A DNA stretch of 64,000 nucleotides from Colwellia sp. (GCA_013215295.1 JABSOZ010000022.1:1-64000); one strand, 5' to 3'. Numbered from the stretch's first letter, positions 44,458 through 54,167 are shown. Notes: generated from the letters alone by a model not told the origin. Translations and numbers: made by a program.

Positions 44458-45486
44458 TTAATTAGTTAATTTATCAGTTGATTCTCTAATAATAAGGTGT
44501 GGTTTTACTTCACCGGTTAATTTAAGCGGCATACTATGTTCACTTTGCATTTGATTAACTAGCTTTTGCGTTGCCAACGCAGCCATATTATCAATAGGCC
44601 TTTGAATGGTTGTTAACGATGGAATGATCCGGGAAGCAAGAATGTTATCATCAAACCCTGCTACTGAAAGTTCTTCTGGTATTTTTATGCCTAAATCATG
44701 TGCGGCTCTGATCACACCAGCGGCCATTTCATCATTGTTAGCAACTATAGCGGTTGGCCTTTTAGGTTGAGAAAGTAATTCCATGCCACTGGACAATCCG
44801 GTTTCATAACTATTTTGACCTTCTCGAATGCGAGAGCTTGGGATATCAATTTTGAATTTCATTAATTCAGATAAAAATCCTTCCATTCGTTCTAACGAAG
44901 AACGATAAACCATAGGTCCAGAAATATAAGCAATATCACGATGACCTAATTCAACAAGGTGATCCGCCATTTCTTTCATCGCCGCTCTTTCATCGGAAAC
45001 AACGATGTTTTCTTTGTCATCTACATCTACAGAGGCAATGCGAACATAAGGACATTCTATTTTCCGCAGTGCCGCAGCCAATTCTTTATTTTCAGACACG
45101 GGTGGTAAAATGATGACACCATCAATTTTGGAACCAGAAATAAATTGAATACATTCATCAACTAACCCAGTTTCACCCGATTTGCAAGGGTGCACAACTA
45201 ATTCATACCCTAATTTGGCACAAACACCTAGTGCCCCTTTTTGAACGTCAATGATGGTGAGTGCATCAAAATGGTCGTAAATCAGCCCTATTAAATATGA
45301 ACGGTTAGAAGCTAAACCTTGCGCCTGTTTATCCGGAGTAAACTTAAGGTCTTCAATAACTTTTTCAACACGTTCTCTGGTTTTGTCTCCAACCAAAGGG
45401 GAACGGTTAATTACGCGAGAAACGGTTCTTTTTGACACGGCTGAAATTCGAGCAACGTCATTAATAGTTATTTTTTTAGCTTGCAT
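44458..45486 (-). CDS. LacI-family transcriptional regulator (LacI-2)
   Basis: A repressor paralogous to LacI-1. The helix-turn-helix is TINDVARISAVSKRTVSRVI with hinge QAQGLA, followed by an effector domain (DGVIILPP, DIAYISGP, VANNDEMAAGV, AGFDDNILA). The recognition residues equivalent to LacI 17, 18 and 22 are Lys19, Arg20 and Arg24. The second differs from LacI-1 (Lys), and residue 22 is Val where LacI-1 has Ala. It is within the uronate operon between TRAP and rpiB/lacAB genes, so it is expected to sense a KDG-type intermediate and bind the TGCCACCGGTGGCA sites, including those at 50178 and 50209. Confidence 0.93.
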   Translation of the reverse strand: MQAKKITINDVARISAVSKRTVSRVINRSPLVGDKTRERVEKVIEDLKFTPDKQAQGLASNRSYLIGLIYDHFDALTIIDVQKGALGVCAKLGYELVVHPCKSGETGLVDECIQFISGSKIDGVIILPPVSENKELAAALRKIECPYVRIASVDVDDKENIVVSDERAAMKEMADHLVELGHRDIAYISGPMVYRSSLERMEGFLSELMKFKIDIPSSRIREGQNSYETGLSSGMELLSQPKRPTAIVANNDEMAAGVIRAAHDLGIKIPEELSVAGFDDNILASRIIPSLTTIQRPIDNMAALATQKLVNQMQSEHSMPLKLTGEVKPHLIIRESTDKLTN

Positions 45487-45590
45487 TTAAAGTCATCTTA
45501 TTGATTTATTGTTAAGGGACAAAGAGATGAAACATAAAATGACTATACAGCCGAAATATAATTTCATCTCTTCGATAACATTCTACCCTA

Positions 45591-46892
45591 TCACTTAATT
45601 AAACCAAAGAACCTTGGTAATGCTTCACTTATTGCCGGAACATAAGTTACTAACATTAACACAATAAACATAACAGCATATAAGGGCATCATTGGTTTTA
45701 TGATTTTATGAATCGATGTTTTAGCCACTGCGCAACTTACAAAAAGCACACTGCCTACTGGTGGTGACACTAGACCTATTGATAAATTAAGTACAATCAT
45801 AATGCCAAACTGAATAGGCGACATACCAAGCGACTCAGCAACCGGTAAAAATATCGGCGTAAAGATTAATACTGCGGGGGTCATGTCAATAAATGCACCA
45901 ACAACAATTAAAATTAAATTAATCAGTAACAATACCACGAGTGGATTGTCACTTAACATTAAGAAAAAATCACTGATAGTTTGTGGGATGTGAGTGTAAG
46001 ACAACAACCAAGACATTGCTGAAGAAGCGCCAATAATCAGCATTACAATTGCCGTAGTTTCACAAGCCTTTAATAATAAACCGGGTAACTCTTTTACTTT
46101 AATTTCTTTATAGATGCCTATAGAGAGTGTTAATGCATACAGCACAGCAATAGCACCGGCTTCAGTGGCAGTGAAAATGCCACCGATAATACCGCCAATA
46201 ACAATAAAGACTAACAATAAGCTCGGCAGTGCTGCGACAACTTTTTTGATGGCCACTTTTAAGGGCAAACGAGCAGTAACAGGGTAATTATGTCGTATAG
46301 CATAGATAGCACAAACCAGCATTAAGGCTAAACCGACTAGAATACCAGGCACATAACCAGCAACAAATAAGGCGGCAATAGAGACACCACCACTGGCAAT
46401 AGCATAAATAATAAGGATGTTACTTGGCGGGATCAACATGCCCGTAGTTGCCGCGGCAGCAGTAACTGCTGCACCAAATTCGGCGCTATAACCATGTTTT
46501 TTCATTTCCGGCACCATGAAACTACCAATAGCCGAAGTTGCGGCAACCGCAGAGCCAGAAATGGCACCAAAGAGCATACATGACATCACGTTCACTAACG
46601 CTAAGCCGCCAGGCAAAGAGCCGATAAGCGCCATAGCACATTCGATTAATCGCTTAGCAATACCCCCTCGTCCCATAATTATGCCTGATAGAATAAAAAA
46701 CGGAATGGCTAATAAGGCAAAACTGTTAATCCCTCCGGCTAGTTGCTGGGCAATGGTCATGGTGGCCGGTGTAAAGTCGATGTGTATCAGTAATGACACT
46801 AAGGTCGCTAAACCAATACAGATGGAAATAGGCACATTTAAAAACAACAGTACAAAGAAACTCACTAATAATATAATTGCAGTCAAATCCAT
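45591..46892 (-). CDS. TRAP transporter large permease (DctM/UxuM type)
   Basis: The 12-helix ion-coupled subunit of a tripartite uronate transporter in the inner membrane. The sequence has the typical start LLVSFFVLLFLNVPISICIG, IPFFILSGIIMGRGGIAKRL, GAISGSAVAATSAIGSFMVP, AAAATTGMLIPPSNILIIYA and the C-terminal FGIMIVLNLSIGLVSPPVG. The length of 433 residues is standard. The gene overlaps the small permease by one base, so the two are coupled. With DctP and DctQ it would bring galacturonate or unsaturated oligouronides into the cytoplasm. Confidence 0.95.
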   Translation of the reverse strand: MDLTAIILLVSFFVLLFLNVPISICIGLATLVSLLIHIDFTPATMTIAQQLAGGINSFALLAIPFFILSGIIMGRGGIAKRLIECAMALIGSLPGGLALVNVMSCMLFGAISGSAVAATSAIGSFMVPEMKKHGYSAEFGAAVTAAAATTGMLIPPSNILIIYAIASGGVSIAALFVAGYVPGILVGLALMLVCAIYAIRHNYPVTARLPLKVAIKKVVAALPSLLLVFIVIGGIIGGIFTATEAGAIAVLYALTLSIGIYKEIKVKELPGLLLKACETTAIVMLIIGASSAMSWLLSYTHIPQTISDFFLMLSDNPLVVLLLINLILIVVGAFIDMTPAVLIFTPIFLPVAESLGMSPIQFGIMIVLNLSIGLVSPPVGSVLFVSCAVAKTSIHKIIKPMMPLYAVMFIVLMLVTYVPAISEALPRFFGLIK

Positions 46893-47398
46893 TACGACTC
46901 TCCTTCTACTGTATTTTCATTAGCGGGAGTTGATTTTAGTAACTGGCTAATATTATCGATACAAAACATGACGATTAACACACCCGATAATGGTACGGCT
47001 AAATAGATAACCCCCATATTCAGACCTAGTGCTGCGGTGGTTTGCTTTAACTCAACGGTCATAGCAACGAGCAATGTACCGCCATAAACCATGACACTGC
47101 TGGCAAATATCAACACCAACACTTCAATTAAAATGCGTGCTCTTTTTTGCTTCACCGGGGGCATTTTATAGATGAATAAATCTAAGCCTAAATGAGCCTT
47201 GGTTTTATAGGCGTATGCGGAGCCTAGTACACCTATCCATATCAATAGAAAACGCGCTAACTCTTCCGTGAACGAGCTCGGCGATTGTATAATAAAGCGA
47301 GAAAACACTTGCCAAGTAACGGTGACCACAATGGCGACCATGGCAAGCATGAGTATTTTTTCCAGTACTGAACTGATGAACGACATAAATTTATGCAT
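46892..47398 (-). CDS. TRAP transporter small permease (DctQ type)
   Basis: A four-helix subunit of 168 residues with the family signature VTWQVFSRFIIQSPSSFTEE, LARFLLIWIGVLGSAYAYKT and AHLGLDLF. It sits between the binding protein (9-bp gap) and the large permease (one-base overlap), the usual P-Q-M order. Confidence 0.93.
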   Translation of the reverse strand: MHKFMSFISSVLEKILMLAMVAIVVTVTWQVFSRFIIQSPSSFTEELARFLLIWIGVLGSAYAYKTKAHLGLDLFIYKMPPVKQKRARILIEVLVLIFASSVMVYGGTLLVAMTVELKQTTAALGLNMGVIYLAVPLSGVLIVMFCIDNISQLLKSTPANENTVEGES

Positions 47399-47407
47399 AA
47401 TTTTACC

Positions 47408-48385
47408 CTACATCTTTTTAATTTGTATTATTTGCTCAGCAACAGGGCTATCAGCAAAAGAAGCGTGAAAATCAACCATTAATGCTTGGAATGCTGCTTT
47501 GTCTGGATAACTAACGATAGCTCCCCCTGCTATAACGGCAGCCAAAGCATCCTCTTCAGCAGCTTTCCATAAGACTTTCTGATGTTTAATAGCATCTGCC
47601 ATGGCAGCGGTTAACCATCCTTGCTGTGCTGAATTTAAAGCGTTCCATACCGGCAAACTCGCTAAAATAACATCAGGTACAAAGGTATGCTCATCAAGGC
47701 TGTAATATTTGGCAATTTCATAGTGACGAGAAATGTAATAACTGGGTGGATTATTCTCTGCGCCATCAACAACACCTTGCTGTAAGGCAGCATAAAGCTC
47801 TCCCCACGCAATTGGGGTAGCGGCGCCACCTAATGCTTGCACTGCAGCAACTGCTGTAGGGCTATTTAATACACGTATTTTCTTACCTATTAAATCTTCT
47901 GGGGAATTTATTGGTCCATAACTACTATAAAAGCTACGACTACCCGCATCAAAATAACCTAATCCTTTTAGTCTGACACTTTCCGTTTTTTTAAGTAGAT
48001 CTTGACCGACATCGCCCTCAAGTACTTCCCAAAAGTGCTTATGACTACGCATTAAATAGGGAATAGCAAACACTTGCATTTCAGGAACAAAACCTTCAAG
48101 CGGACTCGCTGATACCTTGGTCATAGATAAGCTGCCTATTTGCAACAATTCTATCATTTCCCGCTCATCGCCTAACTGAGCACCTGGGTAGATCACCATT
48201 TCCATAGTACCACCAGAATGATGTTCTATCCGCTTCGCCATATATTCCATCGCTACATGTACTACATGACGAGTATTATGGGTATGGCCTAAGGTGAGTG
48301 TTACTGTTTTATTGTCACTGCCACAACCGAGTAAAAGAGAAGTTGTTATAACCACCAACGCTTTAATCAAGAAATGCTTTTTCAT
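47408..48385 (-). CDS. TRAP transporter substrate-binding protein (DctP type), lipoprotein
   Basis: The start at 48385 (MKKHFLIKALVVITTSLLLG-C) follows AAAGAAG and gives a lipobox. The ORF extends to 48448 without support. The mature protein has the DctP pattern: LTLGHTHNTRHVVHVAMEYM, IYPGAQLGDEREMIELLQIG, GAGSRSFY-like FDAGSRSFYSSYGPINSPED, KIRVLNSPTAVAAVQALGG and GVVDGAENNPPSYYISRHYE. The Arg in KIRVLNSP and the Asn in ENNP are the carboxylate-binding residues known for this family, so a uronate ligand is expected. Confidence 0.94.
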   Translation of the reverse strand: MKKHFLIKALVVITTSLLLGCGSDNKTVTLTLGHTHNTRHVVHVAMEYMAKRIEHHSGGTMEMVIYPGAQLGDEREMIELLQIGSLSMTKVSASPLEGFVPEMQVFAIPYLMRSHKHFWEVLEGDVGQDLLKKTESVRLKGLGYFDAGSRSFYSSYGPINSPEDLIGKKIRVLNSPTAVAAVQALGGAATPIAWGELYAALQQGVVDGAENNPPSYYISRHYEIAKYYSLDEHTFVPDVILASLPVWNALNSAQQGWLTAAMADAIKHQKVLWKAAEEDALAAVIAGGAIVSYPDKAAFQALMVDFHASFADSPVAEQIIQIKKM

Positions 48386-48478
48386 TATATTTACTTCTTT
48401 GTTGTTAATAATTATTAGTGTTGTTGCAACCATGAACAATGCTGTCATTCATGGTATTAACAACCTGCGCATTAACCT

Positions 48479-49321
48479 TTATCTAAGCTCATTAGGTTGA
48501 TACTTATCCATATCATCATAATCAAGATTTTCTCCGGCCATGCCCCAAATAAAACTATAATTTTGTGTACCCGCACCTGAATGAATGGACCACGGAGGTG
48601 AAATTACCGCTTGTTCATTATGTACCCATAAATGCCTTGTTTCTTGAGGTTCGCCCATAAAATGACATACCGCTTGCCCCTCTGGGATTTCAAAATAAAA
48701 ATAGACTTCATTACGTCGATCATGTTGATGTGCCGGCATAGTATTCCAAACACTTCCCGTTTTTAAAGACGTTAAACCCATCTGAAGCTGGCAAGTTTCA
48801 ACAATACCATTAATCAACATTTGATTGATATCACGCTCATTTGAGCTCGCAGGGCTTCCCATTTCAAGTACGTTAGCATTATCTGTGGTCACACGTTTAT
48901 TAGGATATTTTTTATGAGCAGGCGCTGAATTTAAGTAAAATCTTGCTGGTTTGGTTAAATCGTCGCTATTAAAAATAACGTCTTTACAATCCTTACCTAC
49001 ATATAAAGCTTCTTTATAACCTAAGTTAAAGATTTCACCATCAACGGTTACTGTGCCCGGCTGACCAACATTGATAACCCCTAACTCACGGCCATGCAGA
49101 AAAGTGCTAGCCTTTAATGCATCTAAGGTTTCTAAGGTAAGCGGCCCTGAAGCAGGAACGGCTCCACCAACCATAAAACGTTCATAATGGGTATAAACCC
49201 AGTAAACTTTATCTTCTTGCATTAATTTATCAGCAAGAAACTCTTTTCTAAGTTGGGTTGTATCAAACCCCTTAACTTCGTTAGGCCCAACGGCATAACG
49301 GTTTTCCATTTCTGTAGACAT
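48479..49321 (-). CDS. kduI: 5-keto-4-deoxyuronate isomerase (4-deoxy-L-threo-5-hexosulose-uronate ketol-isomerase)
   Basis: Turns the unsaturated uronate product (DKI form) into 2,5-diketo-3-deoxygluconate. It is a cupin-type zinc enzyme of 280 residues with RYAVGPNEVKGFDT at the start, GRELGVINVGQPGTVTVDGE and the metal motif MPAHQHDRRNEVYFYFEIPE. It ends SGAGTQNYSFIWGMAGENLD. It is second in the operon after kduD (53-bp gap) and before the TRAP genes. Confidence 0.96.
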   Translation of the reverse strand: MSTEMENRYAVGPNEVKGFDTTQLRKEFLADKLMQEDKVYWVYTHYERFMVGGAVPASGPLTLETLDALKASTFLHGRELGVINVGQPGTVTVDGEIFNLGYKEALYVGKDCKDVIFNSDDLTKPARFYLNSAPAHKKYPNKRVTTDNANVLEMGSPASSNERDINQMLINGIVETCQLQMGLTSLKTGSVWNTMPAHQHDRRNEVYFYFEIPEGQAVCHFMGEPQETRHLWVHNEQAVISPPWSIHSGAGTQNYSFIWGMAGENLDYDDMDKYQPNELR

Positions 49322-49374
49322 AGTATTCTCTAATATTACTTAAATTCAGGTTATTAATTTTGATTATCTGTTAA

Positions 49375-50133
49375 TTAACGAGCCAACCAACCGCCATCAA
49401 CAGCCAATATATGACCATTAACATAGTCACTAGCACTTGAAGCTAAGAATATAGCCGCCCCTTGTAGTTGCTCAGGCTCTCCCCACTCTCCCGCTGGAAT
49501 GCGTTTTTGAATGTCGGCATTACGAGTTTCATCATCTTGCAAAGCTTGGGTATTGTCAGTGCGAAAATACCCTGGAGCAATAGCATTTACTTGAATATTA
49601 TTAATCGCCCACTCATTAGCTAATGCTTTAGTTAGTCCAGCAATGGCGTGTTTACTTGCGGTATAAGCAGGTACTGTCATGCCGCCACTGTAAGACAACA
49701 TCGAGGCAATATTAATAATTTTACCTTGTCCTTTTGCCATCATCGCTGGTGCAAAGGCTTGTGCTAATAAAAAACTTGCATCTAGATTAACTTTCATCAC
49801 GTTTTGCCATTCTGGATAAGAATAATCAACCGCAGGCTGTCGATGAATCGTGCCTCCGACATTGACCAATATATCAATACAACCATGGTCGGCTAATATT
49901 TGCTCAGCTAAAGAAACAACTGATTTATCATCACTTAAATCAACACAGCGTTCAGAGGCCTGACCGCCAATTGCTTTAATGTTAGCTACAGTTTGTTGAC
50001 AACCGCCTTCACGGCTACTACTACAAATAACTTCAGCACCAGCAGAGGCTAAACCTTCTGCAATTTTTTGACCCAAGCCACGGCTTGCTCCAGTTACTAA
50101 CGCTTTTTTGCCTTTTAAGTTAAATAAATCCAT
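49375..50133 (-). CDS. kduD: 2-dehydro-3-deoxy-D-gluconate 5-dehydrogenase
   Basis: An NAD(H)-dependent short-chain dehydrogenase that reduces 2,5-diketo-3-deoxygluconate to KDG. The 252-residue protein has the cofactor motif VTGASRGLGQKIAEGLASAG, the NVGGT segment, the catalytic Ser in IASMLSYSGG and the YTASKHAIAG triad. It ends with NGHILAVDGGWLAR, characteristic of KduD. It is the first gene of the minus-strand operon, controlled by the operator pair at 50178-50222. Confidence 0.96.
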   Translation of the reverse strand: MDLFNLKGKKALVTGASRGLGQKIAEGLASAGAEVICSSSREGGCQQTVANIKAIGGQASERCVDLSDDKSVVSLAEQILADHGCIDILVNVGGTIHRQPAVDYSYPEWQNVMKVNLDASFLLAQAFAPAMMAKGQGKIINIASMLSYSGGMTVPAYTASKHAIAGLTKALANEWAINNIQVNAIAPGYFRTDNTQALQDDETRNADIQKRIPAGEWGEPEQLQGAAIFLASSASDYVNGHILAVDGGWLAR

Positions 50134-50177
50134 CGTTACTCTTGACCTTATCGGTATTAATTCAATGCCCTATTGTT

Positions 50178-50191
50178 TGTTACCGGTGGCA
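50178..50191. promoter_or_regulatory. LacI-type operator TGTTACCGGTGGCA
   Basis: It lies in the divergent gap, 44 bp upstream of kduD. Its centre is 31 bp from the next site, three helical turns, so two dimers could bind on one face. Confidence 0.75.
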
Positions 50192-50208
50192 ATTTGTCAA
50201 ATACTATT

Positions 50209-50222
50209 TGCCACCGGTGGCA
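50209..50222. promoter_or_regulatory. LacI-type operator, perfect palindrome TGCCACCGGTGGCA
   Basis: It lies 47 bp upstream of uxaB. Together with the site at 50178 it can control both arms of the uronate module. Confidence 0.85.
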
Positions 50223-50269
50223 AGTTATTGTACTATTTGCATCATACAGTTTCTAAGAGGAGATCATTG

Positions 50270-51730
50270 ATGAAGTTATTAAATAGAAAAAATTTCACTA
50301 AAAACAAATACCCTACAAAGATTATGCAGTTTGGCGAAGGTAACTTTTTACGTGCCTTTGTTGATTGGCAAATTGATATATTGAATGAAACTACAGACCT
50401 AGGTGCGGGCGTTGTCATTATCAGACCCATTGATTACGACACCTTACCTCTACTTAATGTTCAAGATGGTTTGTACACCACAATTATTCGTGGTTTAAAC
50501 GAACAAGGTGAAGCGGTTGCCGAGCATAGAATCATTTCTTCCGTTAATGAAGAAATACCTGTGTATAAAGAATTTGATAAATACATGGCCTTAGCGGAAA
50601 ATTCTGAACTAAAAATCATTTTCTCTAATACCACCGAAGCTGGCATTGAGTATATAGACAGTGACAAAATCACCGATGCCCCAGCAAAATCATTTCCGGC
50701 TAAATTAACCCAATGGTTACATCGTCGATTTGAGTTTTTTAACGGTGCAGCTGACAGTGGTCTAGTGATTATTCCTTGTGAGCTCATTGAGTATAACGGT
50801 GAGAAGCTAAAAGAAATTGTTTTACAGTATTGTCAACTATGGAAGCTATCAGATGAATTTATTAGCTGGTTAGAAAATGCTAATGATTTCTGCTCAACTC
50901 TTGTTGACCGTATTGTTACGGGTTTCCCTCGCGATGAACATCAAGCGTTACAAGAGAAACTTGGCTATCTTGATAATTTCATGGTGACTGCCGAGCATTT
51001 TCATTTATTTGTTATCCAAGGGCCAGCACATCTAGCAGAATTATTATGCTTAGAAGGTAGTGAGCTAAATATTAAAATTGTCGACGACATATCACCTTAT
51101 AAAGAACGTAAAGTCGCTATTTTAAATGGTGCCCATACAGCAATGGTGCCACTGGCTTATATGGCAAATATTGATTCAGTAGGTGAGGCATTATCCGAAC
51201 CACTTTTTGAACAATACTTAACTGCATTAATTTTTGATGAAATTATCCCAACATTAAATTTACCCAAAGATGAATTGCAAGCTTTTGCCAATGATGTCTT
51301 AAATCGCTTTAGAAATCCTTATATACATCATAGGTTGATTGATATTTCGTTAAATAGCATGACTAAATTTAAAACCCGCATATTACCGCAACTGCTAAAA
51401 TATTCAGAATTAAAACAAGTGGTACCAAAAATGATGGCATTAGCGATTGCTGGGCAACTTTTCTTTTACAAAGGCGAACGTAATGATGAAAAAATTGCCT
51501 TAAGTGATAGTGAAGAGTGGCTTGAGTTACTGAATAAATTATGGCGCAGTTACGATGAAAAATCGCTCTCTGTAGAGCAACTTGTTGAAGAAGTGTTAGC
51601 TGCACAATGGCATTGGGACAGTAATTTAAATGATGTGCCAAACCTAACGACTCAAGTGAGTGAATATTTATCAGAGCTGTTAACACATAGAGTCAATTAT
51701 GTATTAGCAAAAACGTTAAAAGGCAAATAA
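50270..51730 (+). CDS. uxaB: Tagaturonate reductase (altronate oxidoreductase)
   Basis: Reduces tagaturonate to altronate with NADH. The start ATG 50270 (MKLLNRKNFTKN) has AGAGGAGA 7 nt upstream. The ORF reaches back to 50108 through the operator region and is not believed there. The 486-residue product is a mannitol-dehydrogenase-type polyol enzyme with IMQFGEGNFLRAFVDWQIDI, IIFSNTTEAGIEY, TLVDRIVTGFPRDE, KVAILNGAHTAMVPLAYMAN and NRFRNPYIHHRLIDISLNSM. It is first in the run uxaB-uxaA-kdgK, divergent from kduD. Confidence 0.96.
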   Translation: MKLLNRKNFTKNKYPTKIMQFGEGNFLRAFVDWQIDILNETTDLGAGVVIIRPIDYDTLPLLNVQDGLYTTIIRGLNEQGEAVAEHRIISSVNEEIPVYKEFDKYMALAENSELKIIFSNTTEAGIEYIDSDKITDAPAKSFPAKLTQWLHRRFEFFNGAADSGLVIIPCELIEYNGEKLKEIVLQYCQLWKLSDEFISWLENANDFCSTLVDRIVTGFPRDEHQALQEKLGYLDNFMVTAEHFHLFVIQGPAHLAELLCLEGSELNIKIVDDISPYKERKVAILNGAHTAMVPLAYMANIDSVGEALSEPLFEQYLTALIFDEIIPTLNLPKDELQAFANDVLNRFRNPYIHHRLIDISLNSMTKFKTRILPQLLKYSELKQVVPKMMALAIAGQLFFYKGERNDEKIALSDSEEWLELLNKLWRSYDEKSLSVEQLVEEVLAAQWHWDSNLNDVPNLTTQVSEYLSELLTHRVNYVLAKTLKGK

Positions 51731-51731
51731 T

Positions 51732-53219
51732 ATGAAAGCTATCATAAAATTACACGCGACAGATAATGTCGCTATTGCCATGAGGAATTTATCTGCCGGT
51801 GAAATAATCATCTTAGATAATGTTGAATTGCATATCAACGAAGCCATTGTTAAGGGCCATAAAATAGCCTTAACCGATCTGGCTAAAGAACAGCACGTTA
51901 TTAAATACGGTGCTCCTATTGGTTTTGCTTTACATGATATTAAGCAAGGTGACTGGATTCATACCCACAGCATAAAAACCAATCTTCATGATGAGTTGCA
52001 ATATAAATATCAACCTGAATTTATCGAACAGCAAACGGCACTGCCATCACCGGAAGTTAATATTTACCGCCGTGCCAATGGTGACGTTGCTATTCGTAAT
52101 GAAATTTGGTTAATCCCTACGGTCGGTTGTGTTAATGGCATGATAGCGCAGATGAAAAAAGAATTTTTAGCACGACACCCTGAACTAGGTATTGATGGCG
52201 TACATGTTTTTCCTCATCAATTTGGTTGTTCACAACTGGGTGATGACTTAGAAACAACCCGAATATTGCTACAAAACATGGTTTTACACCCTAATGCTGG
52301 TGGCGCTTTAGTGGTTGGTTTGGGCTGTGAAAACAACCAATTATCGGTATTTAAACAAGGTTTGGGTGACTTTGATAGTAATAGAGTGAAATTTATTATT
52401 ACTCAGCAAGCCGATGACGAAATCGAAGAAGGCGTGCAGCTGTTAGAAGAAATTTATGCCGAAATCAAACAAGACAAACGCCAACAAGGCTTGTTGAGCG
52501 AAGTTAAATTTGGCCTAGAATGTGGGGGTAGTGATGGGCTATCAGGTATAACAGCCAACCCACTTCTAGGACATTTTTCCGATTATCTTATTGCTCAAGG
52601 TGGTACCACGGTATTAACCGAAGTGCCGGAAATGTTTGGCGCAGAAACAATTTTAATGTCGCGTTGTAAAGACAAAGAGACTTTCACCGATTTAGTGGAC
52701 ATGGTTAATGATTTTAAACGTTATTATAGCGATCATAATCAGCCGATTTACGAAAATCCTTCACCGGGCAATAAAGATGGTGGTATAACCACCCTTGAAG
52801 ATAAATCATTAGGTTGCACGCAAAAAGCCGGTAGCAGCCAAGTTCAAGCGGTACTCAAATATGGTCAACGTTTAAAATTTCCGGGCTTGAACTTACTCGA
52901 TGCTCCCGGTAATGATCCTATTGCGACCAGTGCCCTAGCCTCTGCCGGTTGTCATATGGTGTTATTTACCACAGGCCGTGGCACTCCCTATGGCGGATTT
53001 GTACCGACCTTGAAAATTTCAACCAATACAGAATTAGCTAACAAGAAAAAACGTTGGATAGATTTTGATGCCGGTATTCTCATAGGTGATGCCAGCATGA
53101 ATGAAACACACGAGAAGTTTGTTGAATTGTTAGTTAATGTAGTTAATGGTCAAGAAACTTGTAATGAAAAAAATGATATCCGTGAAGTCGCTATATGGAA
53201 AAAGGGAGTTACGCTGTAA
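51732..53219 (+). CDS. uxaA: Altronate dehydratase
   Basis: Dehydrates D-altronate to KDG. It is 495 residues with the N-terminal SAF-like domain (NVAIAMRNL, KYGAPIGFALHDIKQGDWIH) and the large domain (TVGCVNGMI, HQFGCSQLGDD, LEYGCSD-like LECGGSDGLSGITANP, MSRCKDKE, GCTQKAGSSQ). It carries the conserved Cys/His residues expected for the iron site. It starts one base after uxaB and its stop abuts the kdgK start, so the three are co-translated. Confidence 0.96.
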   Translation: MKAIIKLHATDNVAIAMRNLSAGEIIILDNVELHINEAIVKGHKIALTDLAKEQHVIKYGAPIGFALHDIKQGDWIHTHSIKTNLHDELQYKYQPEFIEQQTALPSPEVNIYRRANGDVAIRNEIWLIPTVGCVNGMIAQMKKEFLARHPELGIDGVHVFPHQFGCSQLGDDLETTRILLQNMVLHPNAGGALVVGLGCENNQLSVFKQGLGDFDSNRVKFIITQQADDEIEEGVQLLEEIYAEIKQDKRQQGLLSEVKFGLECGGSDGLSGITANPLLGHFSDYLIAQGGTTVLTEVPEMFGAETILMSRCKDKETFTDLVDMVNDFKRYYSDHNQPIYENPSPGNKDGGITTLEDKSLGCTQKAGSSQVQAVLKYGQRLKFPGLNLLDAPGNDPIATSALASAGCHMVLFTTGRGTPYGGFVPTLKISTNTELANKKKRWIDFDAGILIGDASMNETHEKFVELLVNVVNGQETCNEKNDIREVAIWKKGVTL

Positions 53220-54167
53220 ATGAGCATGAGTAAAATAGCCATCATTGGCGAATGTATGGTTGAAATATCTGGCCAGCCGTTTAATACCATGCAACAAAAC
53301 TTTGGTGGCGATAGCATGAACACCGCCATTTACATAAAAAAAGTGGTCGGGGATGTCGTGGATGTACAGTACGTATCCGCTATGGGTGAAGATAGCTTAA
53401 GTACTGCGATGATCGAGAAATGGCAATCGTATGGCATTGATACAAGTTCAGTATTGATCAATCCGGAGAAACATGCCGGTTTGTATCTGATTCAAAATGA
53501 TGATGACGGCGAGCGTACCTTTCAATATTGGCGCAATGACTCTGCAGCAAAATATATGGTACAACACGCTAAATTTCCCGACGTAGTGAATAAATTGGCA
53601 GATGTTGACGCTATTTATTTATCGGGTATATCTCTAGCAATACTTCCTGTAAATGACTGTAAAACATTACTTGTTCACCTTAAAAAACTTGCAGAATCAG
53701 GTGTTAACATAATATTCGATAGCAACTACCGCCCTACTTTGTGGTCAAGTATATTGCATTGTCAGCAAGTTTATAACGAAGTATATGCTTTATCATCGTT
53801 AGCCTTAGTTACTTTTGATGATGAACATATGCTTTGGGGAGATACATCAATAGAAAAATGTCGTACTCGATTACATCAGCATGGGGTTAATGAATTAGTG
53901 ATTAAAGATGGTGCAAACGGATGCCAGTATAGCCGTGATTCACAGAAAAATAGCGTTCTAATATTCCCAACTCAAAAGATAGAAAATGTTGTAGACACAA
54001 CCGCTGCTGGCGATTCGTTTAATGCAGGATTTTTAGCTTATTGGCTACAGTCATGCCCAATAAAACAATGTGCTGATGCAGGGAACCAACTTGCGGGACA
54101 AGTTATTCAGCAAAAAGGCGCTATTGTTGAAATTGAGTTAGAAGATATGCATTCGGTCCCACATTGA
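53220..54167 (+). CDS. kdgK: 2-keto-3-deoxygluconate kinase
   Basis: A PfkB-family kinase making KDPG from KDG and ATP. The sequence shows IAIIGECMVEISG, FGGDSMNTAIYIKK (substrate Gly-Gly), DGERTFQYWRNDSAAKYM, IFDSNYRPTLW and the catalytic DTTAAGDSFNAGFLAYWL. At 315 residues it is typical. The ATG directly follows the uxaA stop. It joins the two uronate branches at KDG and feeds the aldolase KdgA downstream. Confidence 0.96.
   Translation: MSMSKIAIIGECMVEISGQPFNTMQQNFGGDSMNTAIYIKKVVGDVVDVQYVSAMGEDSLSTAMIEKWQSYGIDTSSVLINPEKHAGLYLIQNDDDGERTFQYWRNDSAAKYMVQHAKFPDVVNKLADVDAIYLSGISLAILPVNDCKTLLVHLKKLAESGVNIIFDSNYRPTLWSSILHCQQVYNEVYALSSLALVTFDDEHMLWGDTSIEKCRTRLHQHGVNELVIKDGANGCQYSRDSQKNSVLIFPTQKIENVVDTTAAGDSFNAGFLAYWLQSCPIKQCADAGNQLAGQVIQQKGAIVEIELEDMHSVPH

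Noticed and set aside
46516-46923. Plus-strand 135-codon ORF opposite the TRAP large permease
   Set aside because: It is an antisense shadow. The permease on the minus strand has full family motifs and operon coupling.
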